DNA of 64,000 bases from Pseudobacter ginsenosidimutans (GTDB taxonomy: Bacteria; Bacteroidota; Bacteroidia; Chitinophagales; Chitinophagaceae). The notes under the pieces are model-generated. The model saw nothing but the letters and a program-made list of their open reading frames with translations. It made no database searches and was not told the origin of the DNA. The stretch lies in assembly GCF_007970185.1 (NCBI RefSeq), contig NZ_CP042431.1, positions 4,030,001 through 4,094,000 of the forward strand, in the 5' to 3' direction. The translations under genes were made by a program, and so were the position numbers. Of this stretch, positions 8,616-17,687 are shown one piece after another (the first letter of the stretch is position 1; each line of letters begins with the position of its first letter).

Positions 8616-9539
8616 TTATTGTTGTGAGTGAGACAATTGTTTGAAAACATCGTCGAGCAGCGATTTTTCCAGGCTGATCTCGGAGAGGCCCCAGTTGTTT
8701 TCAATACTGGTGCGGATGATCGTTTGTGTAATGGTTGAACTACCGGAGAAGTACAAATGACAACTATTGGGTGATACTGCTTCCACTTTGGTGATGCCGG
8801 GTATTCTTTGCAGCTCGGATGCAGCAGGCAGGTTATCCATCTTCACAAAAATGGTTTGCGGTTGTGCATAGCTGTTGAAGGCATCGATGGAATCGGCGAA
8901 CACGATCCTCCCTCCTTCGATCATGATGATCTCGCGGCAGAGCAGGTTGATCTCGGAAAGCACGTGAGAGCTCAGTAATACGAGGTGGTCATTGGCGATC
9001 TCACGGATGAGTTTCCTTGCTTCGATCACCTGGTTGGGATCGAGGCCATTGGTGGGCTCATCCAGTATTACCATTCCTGGCTTGTGAATGATGGCCTGAG
9101 CAATACCCACCCGTTGCCGGTAACCTCCGGAGAGATTCTTGATCAGGCGCGAGCTGAAATGCGTGATGCCGGTCTTTTCCATTGCTTCCTCTACAGCGCT
9201 TTTGATCTTTATTCTTTCGATGAAGCGAAGCGTAGCGGCGTAGGTGAGGTATTCATTCACGGTGAAGTCTGCATACAATGGCGGCGTTTGCGGAAGAAAG
9301 CCCAGTTCTCGTTTGGCGCCCCTGGGATCTTTTCTTTTATCGATGCCGTTCACATACACTTCGCCTTCGGTTTGGTTCAGTACACCACAGATGATGTTCA
9401 TGGTGGTGGATTTGCCGGCTCCGTTGGAGCCAAGCAAACCCACCACGCCTTTCTGATTGATCTCGATATTGATATCCCTGATCGCCCAGGCAGTGGCATA
9501 ACGGTGTGAAAGGTTTTCTACTTTTAATAATGCACTCAT
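8616..9539 (-). CDS. ABC transporter ATP-binding protein (GldA-like)
   Basis: All ABC ATPase motifs are present and in order: Walker A GSNGAGKST (residues 37-45), Q-loop FLPQTPPLY, signature LSGGYRQRVG near residue 138, Walker B MVILDEPTNGLDP and the H-loop SSHVLSE. The C-terminal 90 residues form the regulatory extension common in GldA/CcmA/NatA-type proteins. It is cytoplasmic and should drive the permease/GldG-like fusion 6 bp downstream. It is the first gene of the minus-strand group and follows the locus 1 lipoprotein gene by only 44 bp, so read-through from locus 1 is possible. Confidence 0.9.
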   Translation of the reverse strand: MSALLKVENLSHRYATAWAIRDINIEINQKGVVGLLGSNGAGKSTTMNIICGVLNQTEGEVYVNGIDKRKDPRGAKRELGFLPQTPPLYADFTVNEYLTYAATLRFIERIKIKSAVEEAMEKTGITHFSSRLIKNLSGGYRQRVGIAQAIIHKPGMVILDEPTNGLDPNQVIEARKLIREIANDHLVLLSSHVLSEINLLCREIIMIEGGRIVFADSIDAFNSYAQPQTIFVKMDNLPAASELQRIPGITKVEAVSPNSCHLYFSGSSTITQTIIRTSIENNWGLSEISLEKSLLDDVFKQLSHSQQ

Positions 9540-9583
9540 GGTATTGTGTTCAGCTTTTTTATGAATCGTTTTTCAGGGGCGGG

Positions 9584-10324
9584 TCAATAGTTGGGAAAGA
9601 AATTAAGTTTCGGCAGGTTCTCTCCGGTACCTCCACGTTTACCGGTAAGCACCAGGGTCATGGGCTTATGGAGGAAATTATTGATGCTGGAATAATCCCC
9701 GATGGAATTTGCCGTGTAAGCAGCCAGTAATGCTTCTGTTGTGGCATCGCGTATTTCAAATACATAATTTGAAACCGACATGTCTGCCGGCAGCGGGATG
9801 AAAGCCGATACGGATTTAAAATCCAGTTGGCTGATCAATGATCCATGGGGCTTACCCTGTATGTTAGCACTTACTGGCTGACCATTGCTCATATTGGCAA
9901 AGCGTACATAGGTAACACTGTCTTTACTGAAACCAGGCAGCTTTTCTTCCAGCAACAGCGCTTCTGCCTGCTGCGCTCCGCTGTAAAGGAAGAGACTGTA
10001 AATATTCCCGCTTTGCAGCGTGAGGTCGCCACTCCATACAGGCTCATCCTTCGGCATCGTGTCTGCTGATGCATAAAAGGCAAAAGGTTGAACGGCTTGT
10101 TTGGAATGGATCTTTGTATGATTACGCGGAGGCAGCAGCAATGCTGTATTGTATTGAATGGGATGTTGGCCACTCAGGTTCGCTCTTATGGTTATGCCAT
10201 CTTCCAGTGCGTTGAAGAGCATCACTGTTGCCGGACTTTCTTCCGGCGTCTTTTGTTTGGAGCAGGCGCCTGCCACTACTGTCAGCAGTAGTAATAGCAG
10301 GTAGTTGATATTGTAGATGCGCAT
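9584..10324 (-). CDS. DUF4397-like lipoprotein of SusCD locus 1
   Basis: A lipoprotein signal peptide ends in VAGAC at about residue 21. The rest looks like the two-part beta-sandwich of DUF4397 proteins: TVMLFNALEDGITIRANL at the start, then YSLFLYSG and a second copy-like part TYVRFANMSNGQPVSANIQG. This family is found as the third gene after SusC/SusD, where it is thought to be an additional surface lipoprotein that may bind the locus substrate. It starts 27 bp after the susD stop. Substrate is unknown. Confidence 0.7.
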   Translation of the reverse strand: MRIYNINYLLLLLLTVVAGACSKQKTPEESPATVMLFNALEDGITIRANLSGQHPIQYNTALLLPPRNHTKIHSKQAVQPFAFYASADTMPKDEPVWSGDLTLQSGNIYSLFLYSGAQQAEALLLEEKLPGFSKDSVTYVRFANMSNGQPVSANIQGKPHGSLISQLDFKSVSAFIPLPADMSVSNYVFEIRDATTEALLAAYTANSIGDYSSINNFLHKPMTLVLTGKRGGTGENLPKLNFFPNY

Positions 10325-10351
10325 ATGAACTTTTTTAAGGTGATGGGAGAA

Positions 10352-11782
10352 TCAGAGATTGGTGTATCCTGGATTTTGCTTCAGGTTGTTATTGTCCCTG
10401 ATATCGTTCAATGGAATTGGGTACAACAATTGATGATCTCCATCCCAGGGCATTTTGTAAGAGAGAACAGAGAGCACTTCAGAGGCTTTGCCTGTGCGTT
10501 TGAGATCGAACCAGCGATGGCCCCATTCAGCGAACAGTTCCAGTTGTCTTTCCTTTGCGATGGCGGCTGTAACTTCTTCCGCAGAAAGATCGGTTGGAAG
10601 CAGGGTGGCATTCGCTCTTTCCCGCAGTTTATTCAGGTCATCGATAGCGTCGGTAGTGTTGGAAGAAGACAAGAGCATCCTGGCCTCTGCGCGGATCAGG
10701 TAGAGTTCCGGCAGGCGCATCACCACATAATATTCCAGCGGGGAATCATATGGGTTGGTGCTGCCGATCTTGTATTTGGCGGGCAGAAAGATATCGTCTG
10801 ACTGTTTTATCCAGGCAGCTTTTCTCTTATCGCCTGCTTCAAAACTGTTCACCAGTTGTTCATTCAACCTGAATCTGACAGCCACCACATATCCTTCCGG
10901 AGTGGCGTTGCCGAGCATGCTGATATTGTTTTGTTTGAGCTGGAGGATGGCTTCTTTGCTGGTGCTCAGGAAAGCGTTGGAAGGGTCGTCCAGTTGATAG
11001 AACAGCGTTTGTCCGATCACGTTGGTAGCGCTGGTGATAGCGCCCTGGTAGTCGCCGGCAAAGAGGCAGGCCCTGGCCAGCAGCGCTTCTGCAAACCACC
11101 TGTTGATGCGTACACGCTCGGATTTTCCGGCAGTATAATCCGTTTGAAGCAGGGGAATAGCCTGCCTCAGATCGGCCAGGATCTGTTCGTACACTTTAGC
11201 CACAGGAGTTCGGGTGAGCCTGGCCGTTTTATTGAAGTCGGTGGTCAGGGGCATGGGCAGGTCGCCAAAGAAATTGACCAGGTTGAAATAAGCGAAAGAC
11301 CTGATGGCAAGCGCTTCTCCTGTCAGTTGTCTTCTTGTACTGTCGGTCAGATACTCCGATTCTGAAGCAGCGATGCCTTCGATAATGGCATTGGCATCGA
11401 AGATGGCTTTGTAGGCGGAGCCCCAGAGATCTATGCTGGCCCCCGCCCTGAATACGGTCAGCTTGTTGGTGTTGAAGAACAGATATGTTTCATCGTCCAA
11501 TTGCGAGCGCAACTCATCGGAGGCAAGTCCGCCAAGGATAGTGCAAAGCCCGGCAGAGAAATTCTTTTCAGCTGTCAATGTGATCAGGTTTGCCGTGAAT
11601 CCGTTGATCATTTTGGAATACAGCGCCGATACGGCCCAGTCAGCTTCCTTATTACCGGCAAAAGCCTGGCTGGTAGTAACAGTGTCTACCGGCGCATCGA
11701 TCTCCACCAGTTTTTTACAACTGCCCATGAGAGCGGTCAGCGCCAAAACAAACAGCCAGTGAGAATATTTTATCGTATACAT
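10352..11782 (-). CDS. SusD/RagB-family outer-membrane lipoprotein, locus 1
   Basis: The signal peptide ends at the lipobox LMGSC (cysteine near residue 20), followed by KKLVEIDAPVDTVTTSQAF as in SusD proteins. The body carries the helical repeat landmarks: ALAIRSFAYFNLVNFFGDLP, YYVVMRLPELYLIRAEARML, LNKLRERANA and the ending WGHRWFDLKRTGKA, then LYPIPLNDI and NPGY. SusD proteins sit on the cell surface as the lid over SusC and bind the glycan or other ligand. A longer frame reaches 11956, but that extension lies inside susC and has no signal peptide, so the ATG at 11782 is chosen; it is 11 bp after the susC stop. Confidence 0.93.
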   Translation of the reverse strand: MYTIKYSHWLFVLALTALMGSCKKLVEIDAPVDTVTTSQAFAGNKEADWAVSALYSKMINGFTANLITLTAEKNFSAGLCTILGGLASDELRSQLDDETYLFFNTNKLTVFRAGASIDLWGSAYKAIFDANAIIEGIAASESEYLTDSTRRQLTGEALAIRSFAYFNLVNFFGDLPMPLTTDFNKTARLTRTPVAKVYEQILADLRQAIPLLQTDYTAGKSERVRINRWFAEALLARACLFAGDYQGAITSATNVIGQTLFYQLDDPSNAFLSTSKEAILQLKQNNISMLGNATPEGYVVAVRFRLNEQLVNSFEAGDKRKAAWIKQSDDIFLPAKYKIGSTNPYDSPLEYYVVMRLPELYLIRAEARMLLSSSNTTDAIDDLNKLRERANATLLPTDLSAEEVTAAIAKERQLELFAEWGHRWFDLKRTGKASEVLSVLSYKMPWDGDHQLLYPIPLNDIRDNNNLKQNPGYTNL

Positions 11783-11793
11783 ATGAACGTTGT

Positions 11794-14700
11794 TTAGAAG
11801 TTGAGGGTGAGTGTGGTGGTGATCACTCTGGTGAGTGGCGTGAAGCTGCTGAGGCTTTGTACTTCGGGATCGATGCCTTTGTAGGAAGTGATCACGAAGA
11901 GGTTCTGGGTTTCGGCAGAAAGCCTGCAACCCTGCATCCTGATCCGCTGCAGCCATTTGGCAGGAAGATCATAAGCGATGCTCAGTGTGTTCAATCTCAG
12001 ATAGGAGCCATCCACGAAGGCGCCGTCGGAAGCGCCGAGATAGCCAAGATTACCTGTGGCGGTATACCTGGGATAGAGGGCCTTGTCGCCTGCTTGTTGC
12101 CAGTGATTGTTCTTCACTTCATCGGGCAGCATGAAATTATTCATGGAGCCCACTACCAGGTTGAGGAATGGATCCTGGGCCATACTTTTCTTGAATACGA
12201 AATGGGTATAAAGTGAAAAGTTTTTATAGCTGGCCGTAGCGCCAAAACCTCCTTCGAACCTGGGTGCACGATCGAATTCGATATATCGGTCGTCACTGGC
12301 ATCCCTGGGGATCGCACCGCTTCCGGCCTGCACTTTGCCATCCTTGTTGCGGTCTTCAAATGTATAATTGCCGGTGAGCGGATCGATGCCGGTATAGTGC
12401 AGGAGATAGTTGATGGTGAGTGGCTTCCCGATGATATAGGAATTGGCGTAAGAAGAATATTCGAACCCGGGATACCTGACCAGTTTGTTCCTGTTCCTGC
12501 CGATATTGGCGTTGAGCCTGATATTCCAGTCCTTTGTTTGAAGAACATTGCTGTTCAAAGAAAACTCAAGTCCGGAATTTTCCACCACTGCATCCCAGTT
12601 GGCGGTAACAGACGAAAATCCTGTATAGGAAGGTGTGTTTACGCCGGTGATCTGATTGCCGCTACGGTTGCTGTACCAGGATACGTCGAAGGTGAGCCTG
12701 TCTTTGAACAGGGAGAGGCTGGCGGCAACTTCCAGTTTTTTGGTGCCTTCCCAACCATATTCCGGGTTGATGGACCTGGCAATATGGAAGCCGGGCGATC
12801 CATTGTAGTCGTATATTCTCTGTGCAAAGTTGCTGATATCATAAGCGCTGGCCCAGCGGGTGATATAACCGTAATCAGTACCCGCATCCCTTCCGGTGAT
12901 GCCATAGCTGCCGCGGAATTTGAGAAAGCTGATCCAGTCGGGTAAAACACTCTGCATCCATTTTTCATCGGAAGCGAGCCAGGCAAGCCCTGCCGATCCG
13001 AAATTACCGAACTGTCTTCCGGGACCAAACCTGGACGAACCATCCCTTCTTCCGCTCAGGTTGATGATATATCGATTGTCCCAGCGGAAATTGATGATCC
13101 CGTAAGCGCCGCTGTATTTGTAATCGGCGCGTGAATCGGTACTCTCTTTCGCCATGGCGTTGTTGATGCTTCTGATAAGGTTATCGTTGGGAAAACCCAT
13201 TGCTATAGTGGTATTGCTTCTCGCAATAGCCTGCTGGATGGTGGCGCCCACCTGCACACTCAGATTGGCCTTTCCGAAAAGTGTGGTGTATTGTAATTGC
13301 GGGTCTACTGTCCAGTTATTATTGTTTGAGGTGCCGAATACAGCCTGGGCGGGACGGGGGAAAGCCGGATCGTAAGCTGCTGCGGGCATGAACATCGCAT
13401 TGTTGTTCTGCGTGATATTGTATCCTGCAGTGGAGGATAAGGTGAGTCCTCTGATCAATTCGTAACGCAGGCTGATGTTCATGTTCATGAAAGTGGACTT
13501 ACTTTCACTGGGTGTTTTCAGGCCGGTGAAACGGAAGCCGCTTATGTATTGTTCCCTGTAAGGTTCGAAATTGAAGTCGCCATTCTTGTCATAGAGCGGT
13601 GGAGCATTGGGAGGAAGGAACATGGGGTTTTCCACCCGGTAGGCATTGATGTCTGTAAGGCTGAAAGCTGCGCCTGCATCTACCTGGAACTTCTGATTGA
13701 GACTGGTATGGCTCAGGTTCAGTCGCAGTCCGCCCACATTGTTCTTGCTGCCATTGTTCATGATCTCTTTCCTGGTCTGGTAATTGGCAGCAATGCTGTA
13801 AGCAGTTTGCGCCATACCGCCGGATACGCGTGCGTTTACAGAGAGAACATTGCCGGTGCCGATGAGCTCGCGCTGCCAGTCAGTATAGCGGGTAGTGTCC
13901 CAGTAGGTGAGATCGGGTGCATTGTACCTGCCGGGTTGTACGCCATCGTTGCGCAATGCTTCACGTCTGACAGCGAGGTATTCAGGCGTGCCCGGCAATT
14001 TTGCTCTTTTGGGCACAGTGAGAATACCATTGTTGATGGCCATATTGAAACGGGTAGGACCGGATTTCGCTTTTTTGGTGGTGATGAGGATCACGCCGTT
14101 TGCGCCGCGTGAACCATAGATGGCGGTGGCATCGGCATCTTTCATCACATCAACACTCTCGATGTCGCGGGGATTCAGGAAGAGCAGCGGATTTTCGCCC
14201 GGCGTGTTCACCATGCCGCTTTGAATAGCGCCGGTTGAAATCTCTCCACGCTTTGTATAGGGGCCTATTTCAAGGCTGGTTTGCGGAATGCCATCGATGA
14301 TGTACAATGGTTCTACCAATGCTCCTGCATTGATGGAAGATCTTCCCCTGATCTCCACTTTGATGGGGGCGGCGGAATTGCCGGTAATGGTGCTGACAGA
14401 CATGCCGGGTACTTTTCCTTCCAGCGCCTGCAAAATGTTCATTACGGGTTGCCTTTCTATTTCTGTGGCCTTGATGCTGGTGACATTGCCGGTAGCATAA
14501 CGTCTGGATGTTTTGCCGTAAGGGATGATCACCACTTCATCGAGTATGGAATTGGAGCGCGTGAGTTTGATCAGTACATTTTGTTGATTGGTGATCAGCA
14601 GCTGACTGCGTTTAATACCTTCTGTATAGCCGGGTTGCTGCGGAAGGGCAGAAGAACGGTCAGCAGTAATTGTTTCAAATTCTTCTCCATTGAGCCGGAT

Positions 14701-15303
14701 GGCAATAGGATTGAAGCCTACGGCAGAGATATCGAGCACTTCACCGTTTTTTACTTCCAGCGAGAAACGTCCGCCTGTTCCGGATGTGGTGCCTCTTTTG
14801 GTGCCCCTGATGCGAATGCTCACATCCAGGATGGCTTGCTCCTCTGCATCGATGATGCGCCCGAATACAGCTGGTGCATCGATGAGGAGGTGTTCATATA
14901 CAGGTGGTGCAGTTGCTGTAAGATGCGAAAGAATGATGGTCTTCTCCTGTATGATGAAGCTCACCGGTTGATCTTTGAAAACCATTTGCAGTAATTCCTG
15001 CAAAGGCATATTGTAAGCAGTGAGCGTAACAGGATGCGTGTTGTTCAGGATCTCTTTATTGTAGAACACAACATAACCTGTTTGTTGTTTGATGGCGTTG
15101 AATACATGCTTTATCGGAATATCCTTTCCGGAGATCGTCACGTTTTGCGCGGATCCTTCGGCATGTACCTGTAAGAAAGTGAGGGTCAAAAGCAGGGCGG
15201 TTAATTTCATAACCAGCAGAATTTTGGTGATGGGGCTTCGTCTTCCCCGCTCACTGTAAGGTGCGAGCGGGTTTGAACCTGACCCGGAAGCAATTTTTTG
15301 CAT
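11794..15303 (-). CDS. SusC/RagA TonB-dependent transporter with STN domain, locus 1
   Basis: The order of parts is: an unusually long N-terminal region (about 30 residues) ahead of the hydrophobic core MKLTALLLTLTFLQV, an STN signalling domain (NVTISGKDIPIKHVFNAIKQ onward), a carboxypeptidase-regulatory-like domain (FGRIIDAEEQAILDVSIRI), the TonB plug (VDVMKDADATAIYGSRGANG) and a long outer-membrane barrel ending in TTLTLNF. The STN domain is the part that talks to FecR-type anti-sigma factors. The start at 15303 is chosen because its position relative to a conserved upstream hairpin matches locus 2; starts at 15390 and 15210 are possible. The transporter imports a ligand handed over by SusD using TonB energy. 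Confidence 0.92.
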   Translation of the reverse strand: MQKIASGSGSNPLAPYSERGRRSPITKILLVMKLTALLLTLTFLQVHAEGSAQNVTISGKDIPIKHVFNAIKQQTGYVVFYNKEILNNTHPVTLTAYNMPLQELLQMVFKDQPVSFIIQEKTIILSHLTATAPPVYEHLLIDAPAVFGRIIDAEEQAILDVSIRIRGTKRGTTSGTGGRFSLEVKNGEVLDISAVGFNPIAIRLNGEEFETITADRSSALPQQPGYTEGIKRSQLLITNQQNVLIKLTRSNSILDEVVIIPYGKTSRRYATGNVTSIKATEIERQPVMNILQALEGKVPGMSVSTITGNSAAPIKVEIRGRSSINAGALVEPLYIIDGIPQTSLEIGPYTKRGEISTGAIQSGMVNTPGENPLLFLNPRDIESVDVMKDADATAIYGSRGANGVILITTKKAKSGPTRFNMAINNGILTVPKRAKLPGTPEYLAVRREALRNDGVQPGRYNAPDLTYWDTTRYTDWQRELIGTGNVLSVNARVSGGMAQTAYSIAANYQTRKEIMNNGSKNNVGGLRLNLSHTSLNQKFQVDAGAAFSLTDINAYRVENPMFLPPNAPPLYDKNGDFNFEPYREQYISGFRFTGLKTPSESKSTFMNMNISLRYELIRGLTLSSTAGYNITQNNNAMFMPAAAYDPAFPRPAQAVFGTSNNNNWTVDPQLQYTTLFGKANLSVQVGATIQQAIARSNTTIAMGFPNDNLIRSINNAMAKESTDSRADYKYSGAYGIINFRWDNRYIINLSGRRDGSSRFGPGRQFGNFGSAGLAWLASDEKWMQSVLPDWISFLKFRGSYGITGRDAGTDYGYITRWASAYDISNFAQRIYDYNGSPGFHIARSINPEYGWEGTKKLEVAASLSLFKDRLTFDVSWYSNRSGNQITGVNTPSYTGFSSVTANWDAVVENSGLEFSLNSNVLQTKDWNIRLNANIGRNRNKLVRYPGFEYSSYANSYIIGKPLTINYLLHYTGIDPLTGNYTFEDRNKDGKVQAGSGAIPRDASDDRYIEFDRAPRFEGGFGATASYKNFSLYTHFVFKKSMAQDPFLNLVVGSMNNFMLPDEVKNNHWQQAGDKALYPRYTATGNLGYLGASDGAFVDGSYLRLNTLSIAYDLPAKWLQRIRMQGCRLSAETQNLFVITSYKGIDPEVQSLSSFTPLTRVITTTLTLNF

Positions 15304-15360
15304 ACCTTTGGGTAAGTTTTGGTGGTGAACAATAAGGGATAATCGCCTGGTTGGGGCCAA

Positions 15361-15403
15361 CGAAACTGTCGCCGGGAGTGCCACGAACACTTCCGGCTTT
15401 TTT
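15361..15403 (-). promoter_or_regulatory. Conserved susC leader element, copy 1
   Basis: Read on the minus strand, an A run (15403-15398) is followed by GCCGGAAGTG, a 7-base loop, CACTCCCGGC and then GACAGTTTCG. The ten-base arms pair fully if one G-U is allowed. The same layout occurs before the locus 2 susC (24552-24595) with compensating base changes. The end of the element is 57 bases from the chosen susC ATG. On the opposite strand the same hairpin is followed by six T, so it could also end antisense transcription. Confidence 0.6.
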
Positions 15404-15515
15404 ATTGGTCCCGGTTAAGATAATAGGAAGGCTAATGGTTGCCGGTATTCCACCGGACATTCATGAAGGAAAGGTTCTGCTATTGTTATGGTATCATCTT
15501 AAATTTCATCTAGCC

Positions 15516-16685
15516 CTATTTGGGCAACACGATGAGTTTTCGCCCATCCAAACGGTAACGGATACCCGATTTCTCGAGAGCGATCAATACGCCGTTGAGC
15601 GTCATATTCCTGCTCATCTCTCCGCCGAATTCGATTCCTGGAATTCCTTTTTCGTATGACACATCGATGTCGTACCAGCGCTCCAGTTGCTGCATCACTT
15701 CTTCCAGTGAAGCGCCTTCGAAGTTGAAGAAGCCGCGCTGCCAGGCCATCACCTTATCGATATCTGCATTACCGATAATATGCAGCGCATCGGTTACACG
15801 TGCCTGTTGGCCGGGCTTAATAACAGAGCCATTCACTTTTACACTTCCTTCGATCAAAGTGGTATTCAGGCTCTTTTCATTTTCATAGGCGCTGATATTG
15901 AAGCTTGTGCCCAATACTTCGATGCTGGCTTTGTTGCTTGCATTCACTATGAAAGGCTGCTTTGCATTTTTAGTTACTTCAAAATAAGCTTCGCCTTCGA
16001 GTTCCACTTTCCTGTTTTTGGCTGAGAAGATTGTAGGATAGCGGATGGAGCTGGCGGCATTCAGCCATACATGCGTGCCATCCGGCAGCGTGATCTCGAA
16101 CTGCCTGCCCCTGGGCGTTGACATGGTATTGTAGGCAATATCTTCTGCTTTAGAATCGGATGGGCTATACTTGAGTTGCCCATCCTGCATCGATACGTAT
16201 GATCCATTCTGATCTGCAAGTACGCCATTGTTCATGCTGTCGAGTACCAGCTTTGTTCCATCTGCCAGCGTGAGGATAGCACCTGATTTTCCGGGTGCGA
16301 TCTCATGGGCAGGTACTGATCTTCTCTCTGCCAGTTGTTGATCACTGTTGTTGCGAAGCCTGAGGAAAATGGTGGCCGATAAAGCAAGTATGATGATGGC
16401 GGCCGCTGCAGCCCGCCAACTGCGCCAGATGGGGATGCGTGGAACGGATTGTTCTGTATTCTCCCATTCTTTCATGGCTATCTCCTGGTGAATGGAACGC
16501 AATAGTTCCGGGTTGCTGAGTTCATTCAGATCGGGCAATGTTGCCACGATGGCTGCGTATTCATCGATCAGCGCATCGAACTCCTGCTGATCCAGTGTCT
16601 GCATCCATTCCTGAAAGGCTTGTTGCTCTTCAGGGCTCACCTGGCGCAATGCGTAGCGGGATAATATTTCTGCTTTATTGATCAT
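15516..16685 (-). CDS. FecR-family anti-sigma factor, locus 1
   Basis: The N-terminal 80 residues are a cytoplasmic anti-sigma region (SPEEQQAFQEWMQTLDQQEF). One membrane helix follows at about residues 90-112 (AAAAAIIILALSATIFLRL). The periplasmic part has the FecR domain (STPRGRQFEITLPDGTHVWL, then EGEAYFEV and VLGTSFNISAY) and a C-terminal DUF4974/STN-like domain (SLEEVMQQLERWYDIDVSYE). It should hold the ECF sigma factor encoded just upstream and release it when SusC is loaded. It starts 59 bp after the sigma gene, and a 212-bp gap with the conserved hairpin separates it from susC. Confidence 0.92.
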   Translation of the reverse strand: MINKAEILSRYALRQVSPEEQQAFQEWMQTLDQQEFDALIDEYAAIVATLPDLNELSNPELLRSIHQEIAMKEWENTEQSVPRIPIWRSWRAAAAAIIILALSATIFLRLRNNSDQQLAERRSVPAHEIAPGKSGAILTLADGTKLVLDSMNNGVLADQNGSYVSMQDGQLKYSPSDSKAEDIAYNTMSTPRGRQFEITLPDGTHVWLNAASSIRYPTIFSAKNRKVELEGEAYFEVTKNAKQPFIVNASNKASIEVLGTSFNISAYENEKSLNTTLIEGSVKVNGSVIKPGQQARVTDALHIIGNADIDKVMAWQRGFFNFEGASLEEVMQQLERWYDIDVSYEKGIPGIEFGGEMSRNMTLNGVLIALEKSGIRYRLDGRKLIVLPK

Positions 16686-16743
16686 ACCGGCTTTATAAAA
16701 CGATTGCCGGTAAGGGGAGGGGACGGGCAGGTGAAAATTTTTT

Positions 16744-17349
16744 TTAGCTGTGGAGTGAGCCGATGATCAGTCCACCTACTATTACAGGCAGATCGCCTTT
16801 TTCAGCGATATATGTTTTCAGGAAGGTCCTGGCTTTCTGCAATTGTTTCTTTACTACTTCTCTAGACAGGTTCATGCGGCCGGCGATCTCATCAATAGAC
16901 AACCCGTCGAACACGCTGAGGGAAAAGATCTCACGACGGCGCTCCGGCAGTGCATCGATGCCCCGGCGAGCAATGCTCATGTATTCCTTTAATTGTAACT
17001 GGTTGCCGGTGAGCTGAACAGATTGCTCCTGTAACTGAGCATAGTGGCCGATATGATTGGATTGAATCTTCTGTAGTTTCAGTAAATCCAACAACCTGTT
17101 CTTTGCCATACGCTGCAGGTAATATTCCAGGTGTTCGATCCCCGCCAGATCATTTCTTTTGATCCAGCATTTTACAAAAGTATCCTGAAGAATAACATTC
17201 AACAGATGTGCGTCGGATCGTGTAAAAGGAGTAAGGAAGAGTCTTAACCGCGGTTCATAATAATGATAGAGGGTGTCAAATGCAGATTTGTCGCCGGTTG
17301 CAAGGCGTGCCAATAATTCTTTTTCTTCGTATGAACCTTTGATCGGCAA
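16744..17349 (-). CDS. ECF sigma-70 factor (FecI-like), locus 1
   Basis: Region 2 runs from about residue 18 (AFDTLYHYYEPRLRLFL) and region 4 from about 128 (LPERRREIFSLSVFDGLSID, then EIAGRMNLSREVVKKQLQKA). The C-terminus ends in a short hydrophobic tail, PVIVGGLIIGSL. This size and layout fit the Bacteroidota sigma factors paired with FecR. The start codon is TTG at 17349; no in-frame ATG lies nearby, so weak initiation may limit the amount of sigma made. It should direct transcription of susC/susD after signalling. It is divergent from the large T9SS protein gene at 17688. Confidence 0.9.
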   Translation of the reverse strand: MPIKGSYEEKELLARLATGDKSAFDTLYHYYEPRLRLFLTPFTRSDAHLLNVILQDTFVKCWIKRNDLAGIEHLEYYLQRMAKNRLLDLLKLQKIQSNHIGHYAQLQEQSVQLTGNQLQLKEYMSIARRGIDALPERRREIFSLSVFDGLSIDEIAGRMNLSREVVKKQLQKARTFLKTYIAEKGDLPVIVGGLIIGSLHS

Positions 17350-17687
17350 TGTTTGAAACAGGGTTGGCGGTTAATGTTTGCAAACTATAATAAAAAAGCC
17401 AAATGAGGGGAGACCTGTAGAAGTAATTAACAACTGTCGTTACCCAGATTGTTTTTTCTGTATATTTGGCGCACCTACCAAGAAACCCGGTCCCTCCGGG
17501 GTATAAATCCAATAGACTTGTTACCATGTCTCTGCATTTGCCTGTACCAGACAATGCAAAAGCAACTCCTATTCTTTTTCCCTTAAATGCGAGCTCCTGA
17601 TTAGTGCAGTTATAGCAAGCATATGACCTGCTATGGCCTGTGCATGTATTGTCCCATACCTATTCAAACCATCAATAAATCCGAATT
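17350..17687. other. Divergent intergenic region, 338 bp
   Basis: This gap separates the locus 1 sigma gene (minus) from the large T9SS protein gene (plus). It holds one good match to the Bacteroidota promoter -7 box (TATATTTG at 17461) and a small GC-rich hairpin near 17487-17502 (CCCGGTCCCTCCGGGG). On the minus strand a similar but badly spaced box (TATAGTTTG) lies about 30 bases before the sigma gene. I see no gene or RNA family here. Confidence 0.5.
17461..17468 (+). promoter_or_regulatory. Putative Bacteroidota -7 promoter box
   Basis: TATATTTG matches the Bacteroidota consensus TAnnTTTG exactly. It would give the gene at 17688 a leader of about 210 bases. No clear -33 TTTG is found at the expected distance, so support is only partial. 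Confidence 0.35.

Noticed and set aside
11783-11956. 58-residue N-terminal extension of the locus 1 SusD frame
   Set aside because: It overlaps the end of susC, is rich in H and Q with no signal peptide, and the internal ATG gives a perfect lipoprotein signal.
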